A stretch of 64,000 bases of DNA from Sordariomycetes sp. S80-01Y (taxonomy: Eukaryota > Ascomycota > Sordariomycetes): contig JAXQJY010000031.1 of the NCBI GenBank assembly GCA_037042185.1, forward strand, positions 992,001 through 1,056,000. The letters run 5' to 3'. The notes below the pieces were generated by a model that was not told the DNA's origin, searched no databases, and saw nothing but the letters and a program-made list of their open reading frames with translations. How positions within the stretch are numbered: position 1 is the stretch's first letter; each line of letters starts with the position of its first letter. Of this stretch, positions 42,936 to 53,503 are shown piece after piece. A program made the translations under genes and the position numbers.

Positions 42936-44016
42936 TATTGGCGCAGCTACGAAATTTTCTTTCGCATCTCTTTGATGATATCCTATGTCTTTTCATGTTA
43001 ATCTCATTGCGTCTTTCCTAGACTGGGCCGGTTTGCAAAAATCAGATCGTCACACCAGCAAACCGACGAAACGGCGTTTTGAGGCTCTCTGCATGATTTT
43101 ATCTTCCTTTCTTACAAGCGGTCACCCGTGTACAATTACGTTTTTGGAGAGGGGTTTGAAGGAAGTAGACCTTTCTTTCGGCGTTTAGGTTGGCTTGGAG
43201 TGCACAGCACGCTGGATTGAGACTGATAGTCGCTCTGGACATGCTTTTCCCGTTGTATCATTACTATTCTGTGCCGCTCTCACAAATAGTCCAGAGTAAA
43301 TTTTACTGTCAAGACCTCAACCGCGCCCAACGGATGCTCAAAGGGAACAATATCGAAGTCAACCCCCAATCAAGCTTGCTGCTCTCCTGCCACTCATGCC
43401 CGAGGTCCGCAGTCCAGCTTTCAGCGGCGGGAGCATGTAAACCCCTGTCGTGCGTGAAACGCGCGGATCCGGGGAGAGATGTCCGCGCGAGGAGTCACTC
43501 AATTTTGTGAGTCACGGTCGTTGCGCACCGAGGACACTGTGAGTCGTGAATCCGCGTGAGCGGGTATGCGCAGCGTTGCTGAGAGGGTTGGCACGATGCT
43601 TCTTGCGTGACGGTAGCAGGGTTCTTTGCTTTTCGTTCTCGGCAGAGGAAAAGAAATTTCGATAGACCCTGTCTGAGATCCTTGAACCCTGAGTTGGGTT
43701 TGGCATGGGTTTGAATTGCCTCTCGATTATTCTCGGGGCTCGCCATCTCGGCGGGAGTCGGAGCTCAGGCACGAATCCAACCCGTCTCCATGATGCTAAA
43801 TAAAGTGCAATGGGACGTCCTCAACCGCAACCCGAAGCACGAACTTTCGGGCCCTTGGCCAAAAAGCTAGCGGCGTCCAGCTCGTGCGGCGGCGCACTCA
43901 TTGTGCTCCTTGTGCCACTGTCGGGATGCCGAAGACGGGAATAACTAAACATCGCCATACATCGTAGCTCGTAACTCATGCTCAATACAAACACCCACTA
44001 AGACCGTGCCAAATAA
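42936..44016. other. intergenic region, no gene seen
   Basis: 1.08 kb tail-to-tail gap between the BTB gene (+) and CSN12 (-). It holds 3' UTRs only, as far as I can see. Open frames lack domains. Confidence 0.55.
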
Positions 44017-45774
44017 TCATACGCCAGTGCCAGGGAACGCCCCCTTCTTGGAAAGTACTATCTTTCCATGCTCTCGGGAGATGTAACCCTTCATCAGGTC
44101 CTGTTCACTTCGTGTTAGTGACTCAAAAGCGGGCTACATATACGATGTCATCGGGGGTTGGGATTTCGACAGTCCAATGGATGGCGGGCAGAGAACCATA
44201 AAGCAGAGATGACGGGCGCACTTGCGACCAATAAGCTGCAGTATGCACAAGGCTGCGAAACCACTACTACCATGACTCCTCGGCGGCCTGTGGTGGTTAT
44301 GCACTTGATGAGATGTGTCGTGCGAGGGGCCTCGCCAATTATCTGTTGGAACAGGCGGCATGTTGCCATCACTTACCTTGTAGATCATGTTGGCGATCAA
44401 GCATTCCACCTCGTCAGGGTCAACCGTATCACCACCACTGTTCATGCTGATCGCAGCCTGGAATTCGATAAGGGGCACCCGGGTGCGTCGCACCTTGGGT
44501 TCGCCATTGGAGCCATCCTTGCCGTCCTCGAACCCACCAACAAGGAAGACTTTGCGTAGGAGGTTCCGCAATGCAATGTCGCGTGACCTCTCCAGAGTCA
44601 AGTAGATACGGCGCTTGACGAATTCGTCCTCACCCCTGATCAAAGCCTCGTCGAAAGCGCGCAGGTCTCCTCGGCGAATGCACTGCGCTAGGGGTAGGAA
44701 GAGTTCGAGAAGTCGAGGGTAAGGCTCCAGTAGCTTCTTTGTTGGCAGGACGTGGGATGTCAGCAGGCGGCAAGGAATGAGGTAGATGAGGATGCGTTCA
44801 ATGTTCGTCTTCGCGCTTCGCGCGCACAGCTGCCACGCTTCATGCAGCCGCTGTTCGGCCTGTTGGGCATTAGTCTCAGCCCTTCAACGATGTTCAAAAT
44901 GCATTCACGCACCTGATCGTAGTTCTCCTCGAGAAAGAAGAGCACGCCCTCATAGTACTTGAAGGTGACCCGCTGAGACTTCGGGAACGCCTCCAAGGGT
45001 GGCATATCGCCCTTCTTCTCATACGCCGCGAGACTGGTCAAGATAGTCCGCGATAGGGACGCCGAGTTGAGCTTGAAATAGGTCTTGAATAGAAGGTTGA
45101 CGATGTAATAGATGGCCCATTTTCTGGACTCCTCGAGCGGCGCTCTACACCCGGTTAGCCACGTCATTGTATTTATGAACCCCAACTTACCGGTCGTTCA
45201 GGCAGAGTGTGAACATGCGCTTGAGGTGCTGCTCACAATCCCTCAGTTGACCCTGTTTCTCCTGATCGGCGTCGAAGTCGTCCTGCACGATCATCGGTCC
45301 AGACATGGGCTGGTTTGCAGCTTCCCGCCTCCGCTCCGAGTCTGAGTTGATTGCGAACAGACGAAGATACTTCCCCACCATGTATAAACACGGAATGGTC
45401 CATGCTTCAAATCCAAAGTTGTTGTAGCCTCTTATCAACGCTGAAGTGAGATCTCTCCACGCTTCATACACCTTTGTCCAACTGCCTGTCCCCTTTTCAC
45501 CTGCCAAGATCTCCCCAGTCGCTTTCCAGTAGGCGGTATAGACTTCCGCCCAGCCCTCGAGCTCATCACGGTCAGGACCCGCCCGATGCCCCGAGCTAGC
45601 TTTGAGAAAGTGCTTCACGTCTCCCTTTGCGCTGTGATGGTTGGTGCTTTGCCAAACACGAGTCAATTTGTGGGGCTCCGTGGGTGGTGCCACGGGTGCC
45701 AGACTCCGTGCAAGATGGTAGCCATTGCGCGTTTGATAGGCATTGGCAAACTCGTCGAAGAGCTCATTCATCAT
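44017..45774 (-). CDS. CSN12: Csn12/Thp1-like PCI-domain protein (COP9 signalosome/TREX-2 family)
   Basis: Four exons: 45774-45191, 45144-44913, 44859-44377 and 44100-44017; 460 aa in frame. The ATG pair at 45774/45771 gives [19 protein letters not shown], the usual fungal start. Family marks: [62 protein letters not shown], then a PCI/winged-helix end ([21 protein letters not shown]) and the conserved C-terminus [12 protein letters not shown]. Relatives work in mRNA export coupled to splicing (Thp1/PCID2 with Sac3) or associate with the COP9 signalosome. The last intron (276 nt) is long. It is divergent from the eL20 gene, sharing a 547-bp promoter region. Confidence 0.93.
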
Positions 45775-46261
45775 GCTGGCTTCTCCCTGGGAGCTCCGAG
45801 ACGACCGGTTTGAGGCGCAATTGAACAAGGTTGTCGCAGACAATATGAGTTTGCTGAGCTAATACCGGTAGCGCAAGAAAAGGAGTAATCCAGGGCTCGA
45901 ACGAAAAGAAGATTGCAGATTGCAAACTTAGAGGTTAGTATGAGATGAGCTGGGAAGTAAACAGAAGCTTGCTCAACGTCAACGTCCAACGGCGCTCTTG
46001 ACCTGATCGTATGTGATTGGCCATCCAGCTCGGGGTCCACTCTCGAAGCCGCAAGAGCGATCTCAGTCAGCAACACGTGACGAAGACGATAGTGGGTCGT
46101 AAAGTTGCCCTTCATTGGCTGCTCCCAAGCCCTCCACCGACAGGGCAAGCAGGCTCGATTTCGCCCGCACACAACTTTACTGAAATTTCGCCAGCGACTC
46201 CATCAACTTCCGAGCATCACCAAATTTCGAGGTAGTTCGACGACAATTCACAGCCGCAACA
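45775..46261. promoter_or_regulatory. shared promoter of CSN12 and eL20
   Basis: About 490 bp between divergent starts, ending at the probable 5'-UTR intron of the eL20 gene. No clear TATA box seen. Confidence 0.5.
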
Positions 46262-46321
46262 GTAAGTCGCCCTGACGCTTCTTTCCTCACAAGAAAGTCT
46301 ATTTGCTAACTTGCTTTCAAG
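46262..46321 (+). other. probable 5'-UTR intron abutting the eL20 start codon
   Basis: A 60-nt intron candidate: GTAAGT donor at 46262, CTAAC branch at about 46306-46310, AAG acceptor at 46320-46321 directly before the ATG. Together with the next donor at 46326 it would leave an exon of only four bases. Confidence 0.6.
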
Positions 46322-47246
46322 ATGGGTAAGTCTTCCTGACTTCAATTTCGAGACTGCGATGTTCCGCCGATGCGAGAGGACGACGAGGGCTGCCGACGAC
46401 CACGACACACCGACCGCGGAGGGACCACGAACCTAGTACTGCTATGTCAGGCAGGGCCTAAACATAGTAGTTGCGGGTGAATCGTTGATTGTGAGAGCTT
46501 TGGACGTTTCCGCCGGTTGGCGAATTTTTGGGACGAGGGGCACTCGGACGATTGTGCTGAGACCTACGTACCGCCTTCCACTTCATCGACCCGACCAACG
46601 ACCAACTGTCCTCTCGCTGGCGGAACATGATTTTACTGGCTTTACGGAGGTCAGGATGCTAACGTCCATCAGGCCGTCTTAACGAGTACGAGGTCATCGG
46701 GCGCCACTTGCCCACTGAGGCTCAGCCCGAGCCCTCGCTCTACCGCATGACCATCTTCGCCCCCAACGAGACGGTCGCCAAGTCTCGCTTCTGGTACTTC
46801 ATCCGCGGTCTCAAGAAGATGAAGAAGGCCACCGGTGAGGTCATCTCCGTCAAGGTCCTCCACGAGAAGCACCCCGAGAAGGTCAAGAACTTCGGCATCT
46901 GGATCCGCTACAACTCGCGCTCCGGCACCCACAACATGTACAAGGAGTACCGCGAGATGAGCCGTGCCGACGCCGTCGAGTCCCTGTACTCCGACATGGC
47001 CGCCCGCCACCGTGCCCGTTTCGCCTCCATCCACGTACGTCAACCGCAACGATTGATATGCCCGTAACCCCGTGCTAACGAGAACAGATTCTCCGTGTCG
47101 TCGAGCTCGAGAAGACCGAGGACATCAGGCGCCCCTACATCCGCCAACTCACCCAGAAGGACCTCAAGTTCCCCCTGCCCCACCGCATCAGCAAGCAGAA
47201 CACCCAGAAGATCTTCAGCGCCAGCCGCCCCTCGACTTTCGCGTAA
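46322..47246 (+). CDS. RPL20: 60S ribosomal protein eL20 (L18a/Rpl20)
   Basis: Structural protein of the large ribosomal subunit. Coding exons 46322-46325 (ATGG only), 46673-47034 and 47088-47246; 174 aa, the normal length. The first intron (46326-46672, 347 nt, GTAAGT..CAG) splits codon 2, and the join gives [19 protein letters not shown], the expected start. Further family marks: [20 protein letters not shown], [26 protein letters not shown] region ([19 protein letters not shown]), [11 protein letters not shown], and the end [20 protein letters not shown]. Codons are strongly C-biased, as in highly expressed fungal genes. A long first intron just after the ATG is common in fungal ribosomal-protein genes. 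Confidence 0.96.
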
Positions 47247-47735
47247 GGGCTTGCCGGGGTGCGAGGCTGACGAAAACGGCTGGAGTGTACGGTGGATGGA
47301 CTCTCTTTGCAAGGGACTGGGTCTGGCTTTGCGGGTGTTTACTACGGATTCAAATGGAAATTACCACTGCATGGGCTCGACGAGATATTTTCGGGCGATG
47401 AAATGAACCAAAAATTCTAAGACCGCTTTCGACGTCTCCGGTGCTGCTGCGTGTGCTCACTTAGGGCTGACTGCCGCGACTATTGACATCCTCGCCGACA
47501 GCAGCGTAATGGACGACGTGTCGCCGATCCGGGGTTGCGAGGAAACAAAGTACCAACGCATTCCTCGTCGCCTGAAACGACAAGACATAGCTACGGATAT
47601 GTGTCTCAATGACAGCAATGATTTACACATAACAGGCAGATTCACAGCCATCGTAAGACACAGATTTAATGTTCATTATCATTGTGAAGTGGCGATAGAT
47701 GCTGGACGATACATACATCCCAAAATTGGGTCAAA
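47247..47735. other. 3' intergenic region between eL20 and the Zn2Cys6 gene
   Basis: 489 bp tail-to-tail gap; 3' UTRs, AT-rich around 47620-47700. No gene seen. Confidence 0.6.
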
Positions 47736-49928
47736 TCATCCGCTGTACGAATCACCGCTGCCGTCCGGTGACAAATCCATCTGCGTGTCGAGCAGGAACT
47801 CATTCCAAGGCGCGAACCCGAATCCCGTATCTCCTGTTTGTGTAAAGTCCATCCCGCTGGTCGAGGGAAACTCGAACAAGAAGCTTGGATCTATGTTCGC
47901 ATCAAAACCTCCGGTGCTGGTGTCCAAGGGCCCGGCGAAGCTTGCCAAGGCAATTTCGCTGGGCACGGTGCTGCTAAAAGTGAAGCTGCTGGGGTCGAAG
48001 TCGGTCGGCAGCGGTTGTTGGTCCGTCTGCGGGCGAGCTTGTTGTTGCTGTTGAGGGGACTCCCATGAGGAGGGCGGCGGCTCATTCAGGTTCAGGTCCC
48101 TGATCATTGTCCCCGTTTTCGCCTCCTTGGCTTTCTTGTATAGCTTCCTGATCGGCCTCCACAACGGGCCTCTCGACGTGTCCGCGACAGTCTCCTTCCA
48201 AAGTGGATAGACCGTCTCGACAGTCCTCCAAGCCCGCTCGACCAGCTCTCCCTCTGTTTGTATACACAGCTCAGCCAGCGTGACGGCGAGTGGATGCCAC
48301 TGCACATAGCAGTTCGTCCACCAGGCGAATCTTTCTCTGAACGGCTCGCCCTCCAATCGCTGCTGAAGATCCATGACCGAGACGGCGGTGCGCAGCATGG
48401 TTTCGCGGGACACCCGCATGGGTGCTACGGAGGGTGTCGCGGAGTAGGGGTATTGGACTATCAGCCAGAGCTTCAATATGACCATGCGAGCTACTTCGGA
48501 GGCATAGCGAGAGGGAAGAAAGTCTGGGTCTGCATTATGGATGAAGTCGTTTTCGAGGGCGCGGACGTGGGTGATGAGTTCATCTTCAGTATGCACCGTA
48601 TTTTCTCCGTCGGTGGAGCGACCGTGAGGGTGAATGATGTAGCCAAAAACCGAGCATCTGGCTGTGCATATGCAAACGACGTTTTCCGCATGCGTAGCTT
48701 TAGGCGTGAGGGAAGTCGAGTCAGGACCGAAGGCATCGTCGTCGATGTTGGTAGGACGGATGGTGTTGTACGACGTGGAGGTGAGGATGGAGTCTGAGCC
48801 ACGATCTTCCGCGCCGCGGACGTCGAGGACGCAGATGAAGTACCACAGCCGCCGCCGCATTTCCGCCTCGAAGGGACGGAAGCGACGGCCGTCACCGTCG
48901 CGGTGGAGGTTCATCGCTTGGCCGATGCGGACGATCATGGATGTGAGAACCCACGAGGAACGGCCGACGGCGCTGACGCGCAGGAGGGTAACATAGAGGG
49001 TTGCTGCTTGCAGACTTGCGAGCTCGGACGAGTTCAGATAGTCTGCTGCCGCCAGGGCCTTCTCGCAGCCGGTGCGGTAGCGTCTGATGAGGGCATCTCG
49101 CGCCTCGCCCAGCTGGCTGACAGACTCTTTGTTGCTCAGGGTTGACACCGCGGCGAAGTAGATGGCAAAAAGGAGGGCGTTTTTGGAGGGTCGGAGTTGA
49201 TTTTGAGATGACAGTGCGAATGTCTCGATTTCTTTTCCTAGAGTCGGCCGATGGAGGATCTTGATCAGGGGGTCAACGTTGAGAAGGTAGATGTTCCACA
49301 GCCGGAGTATGATTTCCGAGGGCGGGTGTCTTGGTTGTTCACGTTCCTGAAAGTTTGGGTTCCCAAACATAAAGCCTGATGGCTCACCGAGAGACTGAAA
49401 GTCGGTCTGGTTCGTCTCGGGGGAGTCCTGGGAGGGATCATCCTCCTCGTCCTCGCCTTCCGACGGCTGATCCAAAGCCTGCTTGATCCCCTCAACCTCC
49501 TCACAGAGATTCCCCCAGAACTCGTCGCTCATGTAGCGTGAAGCTGTCTCACGTCCCGTAGTCTCTGAAGCTGAGTTCGAAGCAGGCGTGCTCCCCTTTT
49601 CCTGGCTCGTCGCCGTCGTCGCATTTGAGATCTGTCGGGACTTGGACTTTGAAGCGGCGGCGGCCCCGGACGTTGCGCCCGTGAGCTGATCCAACTCTTG
49701 CAGCTTCTCCGGATCAGCCTGTCCGACTATGGTCTCCAGGCGACTTATCCTCTCGAGCAGCTCGCTCTGCCTCGGCCTCGGGACCCTCCGCGTAGGTTTC
49801 CTGCTGGGATAGACGCACTGCAGGCTGAGGCGCGAGCACTGGGTGCAGACGGGCTGGACTTTGTCGCATTTGATTTTGCGCTGGCGACAGCTCGCGCAGC
49901 TGAGAACTTTGGGTTCGCGGTCCGCCAT
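47736..49928 (-). CDS. Zn2Cys6 transcription factor with fungal-specific middle domain
   Basis: One exon, 730 aa. The DNA-binding domain is at the N-terminus: C11-x2-C14-x6-C21-x6-C28-x2-C31-x6-C38 (CASCRQRKIKCDKVQPVC), followed by a basic linker and a short leucine coiled coil (ELLERISRLETIVG) for dimer formation. The fungal-specific transcription factor domain (PF04082 type) runs about 200-550, with the motif AMNLHRDGDGRRFRPFEAEMRRRLWYFI kept as NLHRDG and EMRRRLW. The C-terminus is Gln-rich then acidic/Phe-rich (SFLFEF, WNEFLLDTQMDLSPD), a likely activation region. No cluster genes flank it, so its target pathway cannot be guessed. Divergent from the GNAT gene. Confidence 0.93.
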   Translation of the reverse strand: MADREPKVLSCASCRQRKIKCDKVQPVCTQCSRLSLQCVYPSRKPTRRVPRPRQSELLERISRLETIVGQADPEKLQELDQLTGATSGAAAASKSKSRQISNATTATSQEKGSTPASNSASETTGRETASRYMSDEFWGNLCEEVEGIKQALDQPSEGEDEEDDPSQDSPETNQTDFQSLGEPSGFMFGNPNFQEREQPRHPPSEIILRLWNIYLLNVDPLIKILHRPTLGKEIETFALSSQNQLRPSKNALLFAIYFAAVSTLSNKESVSQLGEARDALIRRYRTGCEKALAAADYLNSSELASLQAATLYVTLLRVSAVGRSSWVLTSMIVRIGQAMNLHRDGDGRRFRPFEAEMRRRLWYFICVLDVRGAEDRGSDSILTSTSYNTIRPTNIDDDAFGPDSTSLTPKATHAENVVCICTARCSVFGYIIHPHGRSTDGENTVHTEDELITHVRALENDFIHNADPDFLPSRYASEVARMVILKLWLIVQYPYSATPSVAPMRVSRETMLRTAVSVMDLQQRLEGEPFRERFAWWTNCYVQWHPLAVTLAELCIQTEGELVERAWRTVETVYPLWKETVADTSRGPLWRPIRKLYKKAKEAKTGTMIRDLNLNEPPPSSWESPQQQQQARPQTDQQPLPTDFDPSSFTFSSTVPSEIALASFAGPLDTSTGGFDANIDPSFLFEFPSTSGMDFTQTGDTGFGFAPWNEFLLDTQMDLSPDGSGDSYSG

Positions 49929-50579
49929 CTTTGCCCAAAATCGCGATTGAGCGATGTGAGGATCGTGAGTGAAGTCGTGAGATCATGGAATATGCATGAG
50001 GCTCCCCCTAGGGGACGATAGGGCTGCCCAGGCGGGCTCAGGCTGTCAAAGGATTCTATCAGACCCGAACCACATCAGGGTCTATGCTGCGGGTCAGCAG
50101 GGAATTATGTGATTGGCGCAGCGCAGGTAAGCGCTAGCGCCATTGGTCGACGAACTTTTAGCGATATCCTACAATCCTCCCATCAACCAGGAAGCGTCAA
50201 AGTCGGGCTTCCTTTGACTGCGATCCCAATCTGCTTTGTTTCCAGACCAGAAACGCCGTGTAGACAGGAGACGCCGCTGCGGGAGCTCTGCATCGACTCT
50301 CGGTGGTGAATTGAGCCGGCTGACATTCGGCGACAACTCCCGGGTGAGCCCTTGGCGGGGCCTCTCCATTCGGAACTCGGCTTCTTCGCGGATGAGAATG
50401 CCACCACGGCACGCGCGCGACAGGTGAGTGAGTCATGTTGGCGAGGCTGGACCGTGAAGCAGTCATCGCGAGTGTGAGCACCGTCGTGAGCCCAGGCCTG
50501 TTGTCGTAAATATCAGATTCAATATCCAGCCAGTCGCTCGCTCGTCCAATCTCACCACCAGATCGTACCAGGACACACC
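49929..50579. promoter_or_regulatory. divergent intergenic region between Zn2Cys6 and GNAT genes
   Basis: 651 bp with both promoters. No strong TATA box; no gene seen. Confidence 0.5.
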
Positions 50580-51251
50580 ATGGCCCTGCCGTCAATCACA
50601 CCCCTCGAATGGGTGACGGTCAAAACCACCCTCCCCAAGACCCCCTATCCGCCCATTGACACTCGTCAACCCATTACAACCTCACGACTCATCCTCAAAC
50701 CCGTCCACGAATCGCATGCTGAAGCAATGCACGCCCTCCGCCTCCAGCCCGAGGTCATGAAATGGACGCTTCAAGGCAAGCCCGACGTCGACATGGCCGC
50801 CACCCGCGCCGTCATGGCCTTGCGGTTACCACCCAACGACAAGCTGAACTACGACTGGTCCATCTTCGAGGCCGCAACCGGTGAGTTCGTCGGCATCGGT
50901 GGCAGTCACATGAGGACGGGCGAACTCGGTTGGCCGGTGGTGGGGTACATGTTCAAGAAAGAGGCCTGGGGCAAGGGATACGCGACGGAATTCCTAAAGG
51001 CGTATCTCGAGCATTGGTGGACGCTGGAGCGGGAGGTTGTCGATTTGAAGGTGGAGAGGGATACGGTCGAGGGAGAGGGGGAGCTGAAGAGGGAGATGAT
51101 CGTTGCGGTGACGGTCGAGGACAACAAGGGCAGCCAGGGTGTAATGAGGAAGTGTGGTCTCGTACCAGCCAAGGTATGGGAAGAGGGGGATGTGCACGAC
51201 CCGAGCGCCTTGGTGAAGCTGCTGGGTTTCGTTGCAAAGAGGGATCAATAG
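50580..51251 (+). CDS. GNAT-family N-acetyltransferase (RimJ/RimL-like)
   Basis: Single exon, 223 aa; ATG 50580 in CACCATGG context. Acetyl-CoA-dependent acetyltransferase fold: ITTSRLILKPVHESHAEAMHAL is the start typical of the RimJ/RimL-type family, then FVGIGGSHM (beta4), the acetyl-CoA loop region VGYMFKKEAWGKGYATEFLKA (motif A, R/QxxGxG/A seen as AWGKGYA) and DNKGSQGVMRKCGL (motif B, the Asn-x-x-Ser of this subfamily). The substrate may be an amine, amino acid or protein N-terminus and cannot be told. Homologues are common in filamentous fungi and poorly studied. Confidence 0.9.
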   Translation: MALPSITPLEWVTVKTTLPKTPYPPIDTRQPITTSRLILKPVHESHAEAMHALRLQPEVMKWTLQGKPDVDMAATRAVMALRLPPNDKLNYDWSIFEAATGEFVGIGGSHMRTGELGWPVVGYMFKKEAWGKGYATEFLKAYLEHWWTLEREVVDLKVERDTVEGEGELKREMIVAVTVEDNKGSQGVMRKCGLVPAKVWEEGDVHDPSALVKLLGFVAKRDQ

Positions 51252-51614
51252 AGAGATTAGCAAAGTAGATGCACAATACAGCAGCAAAACAGACCTGGAG
51301 AAACATTGTTGCCGCCCATGCAACGGAGAATGTGTGGTGATCGACGCCCGGCCCACGGACAATCAGCAATTGTCCGGGGCGGGGATCTCGCGTCGGCCTC
51401 GCAGACTGAGGCGCCGGTCCAGGGCCCGGCACATGCCGGAGACCCGCTAGAGCTCCGAACCGTGACGTCGAGGGGGATATTTAACTTCAACCTCTCCCTT
51501 GAGATGATGAGGTATGATGTCCAGACTCGCTCAATCATTGATTCTACCTCTTCCCCTCACCTTATCTGAAGACTGAGAACTTTCAAGAATCGCAAATTAC
51601 ACAAGCTGCACACA
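51252..51614. other. short intergenic region
   Basis: 363 bp between two plus-strand genes; should hold the 3' end of the GNAT gene and the promoter of the DUF1772 gene. Nothing else seen. Confidence 0.55.
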
Positions 51615-52146
51615 ATGACCACAACCGGCCCTCTCATCGCTGCCGCAACTGGCATCGCAGGCTCAGCTTGGATGTCCGGTAAGCTCTTAGCCCCCGTATT
51701 CCATGCCATTGACACTCCTAACACTTCCAGGCGCCATCTCCTCCATCTCCCTGACCGGCATCCCAACAGCTCTCGTCCTCCGCGAGTCCTCGGTGCAGGT
51801 ATGGCAGCACCTCTTCAACCGCGGCGCCGCCATCATGCCGCCAACCGCCGTCGCTGTTGCCAGCTCCTACCTCTGGGCCGCCTACGACGCGCACTCCCGC
51901 CAGCTCGAATGGAAGGGCTACGCCGTCGCCGCGGGCTTGGTGGTCGGCATTGTTCCCTTCACGCTCTTGACGCTGGGGGGCATCAACTCGACCTTGATAG
52001 GTGCGTTCAAGGGCACAGTGGCGTTGAGCGCGGAGCAGAGCGAGGCGATGATTAGGAAGTGGGGATTGATAAATATAGCGAGGAGTCTGTTGCCGCTTGC
52101 GGGTGCCGTCACTGGGTTCGTCACAATGTTGCAGAACGTTGCTTGA
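51615..52146 (+). CDS. DUF1772 (anthrone-oxygenase-like) membrane protein
   Basis: Exons 51615-51678 and 51731-52146, intron 51679-51730 (GTAAGC..CAG); 159 aa. Four hydrophobic segments: near residues 5-28 (GIAGSAWMSGAISSISLTGIP), 50-70, 82-105 (YAVAAGLVVGIVPFTLLTLGG) and 137-157 (ARSLLPLAGAVTGFVTML). The layout, including VWQHLFNRGAAIMPP after the first segment, and the KWGLINIARSLLP end match the DUF1772 family. Some fungal members are anthrone oxygenases in aromatic polyketide pathways. No polyketide synthase or tailoring enzyme is nearby, so a secondary-metabolism role is not supported here. Confidence 0.85.
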
Positions 52147-52463
52147 GTCTGTTGTTGTGAGGAAAGTAATATAGTAATAGTGCGGATAGCTTCCATCCAA
52201 TGTTTGTCAGATTCAACATATCATCTCGGCCTTCCAATCTGAGATCACATGTTCCTCAGCACAGGGGCAAGTCCTTCGTTTCCTAACGCCATAATACCGC
52301 AACATCAAACCACCCCTTGGAACAATAGGAGCCATGTGCTCCTCACCAGCCAACCGTAGGCCAGTATGGTAAAATACAGAGCAATGTACAAGGGCAGACG
52401 TAGGCCTCTTCAATCTCACACGCCAGCGCCATGATCCAACGACCTTAGACGAACAGAGTAAGC
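52147..52463. other. short convergent intergenic region
   Basis: 317 bp between two genes that face each other; 3' UTRs only. Confidence 0.6.
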
Positions 52464-53503
52464 TCATGTCGGCCTGCGCCCCCGCTTGCCCTTTCCACCT
52501 TCGAAGGCCCGTATCGCAGCTTGGGCTTTGGCGAGGTTGATCTTGGGCTCCCACGTGTTATCCTTGCTCGAGAAGCCCTTCCACTTCACCTCGTAAAAGT
52601 GCTGATGCGTGTCCGCGTCGATCATGGAGTCAACGATGCATTCAACCTCCCATTCCTGGCCCGAGGTCTTGCCATCGGCGGCGGTCTTGGATGCGGTCTT
52701 CTTCTTCGACGCCGCTCGCTTTGTGACGGGCTTGGGCTGAGTCGCCCTTTGCGCGGCGGCGCGTTGTCGGGGTTTGGACACGCGGTCGCTGATACGCGTG
52801 GGCTTCTCTGTGCGTAGAGGTCTCCCTGGCTTGCGTCCAGCCCTTTTGGCTGTTGGCTTTGCGACAGGTTCCGCAGTAGGTTTCCCAGCAGGTTTGGCGG
52901 GGCTCTTCGCGGATGACCTTGCTGATGGCCTTGCGGGAGATTTTTCAGGGCTCCTGGGGGCCATCTTCGGCGGAGGTATAGGAATTGTCTGCGCCGGTGG
53001 TTCGGTAGTCGCCTCATCGTCTCCTGGAGCCGGCTCCCCTTCGTCCTCCCGGTCCGCCATCGCACCCTCCTCAGGCTCGCCAACCACCGCGTTGTCCTCT
53101 CCGAAATCGGGAAAGATATCATCGCTTTCTTCTGCAATTTCTTCAGGCTCCTTTTCAACACGGTGTTCCAGCAATTCGACGGTGTCCGTTGTGACTTGGT
53201 TGCTGTCGGGCTCTTCATCCAATGCGCCGTCGAGATCATGATCCATGGGCGCATCGGCCTGCGCATCGACCAGCACCTGCTGGCCGAAGCCGCGCATCGT
53301 ATCCATGTCTTGCTCTGAGTCCGAGTCGCTGAAGTCAGGCTCGGGCTGCAGGTTGAATCTAGGGGTGCCCGAGCGCGTCAGTGTGGGCGAAGCCGCGTCG
53401 GCGCAAGACCAACATACCTGGGGAGTTCGTTGCGATCCACGGCAATCTCCCGGCCCATGAAAACCGTTGGCTGGAAAGGCGTTTCCATGAAGGGCAACGA
53501 CAT
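52464..53503 (-). CDS. chromodomain protein with AT-hook-like basic region
   Basis: Exons 53503-53418 and 53358-52464, intron 53417-53359 (GTATGT..TAG); 326 aa. It starts MSLPFMETPFQPTVFMGRE. The middle is acidic (about 50-150), then a Lys/Ala/Pro-rich histone-H1-like stretch with SPxK/SAKS motifs, then an AT-hook-like GRKPGRPLR. The C-terminal chromodomain (about 270-318) reads WEVECIVDSMIDADT, HFYEVKWKGFSSKDNTWEP and AQAAIRAFEGG, with aromatic-cage-type residues W, Y and W in place. Chromodomains of this kind bind methylated histone tails. Unlike HP1, there is no chromoshadow domain, and the chromodomain is at the very end. It probably works in chromatin; the partner is unknown. Confidence 0.9.
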
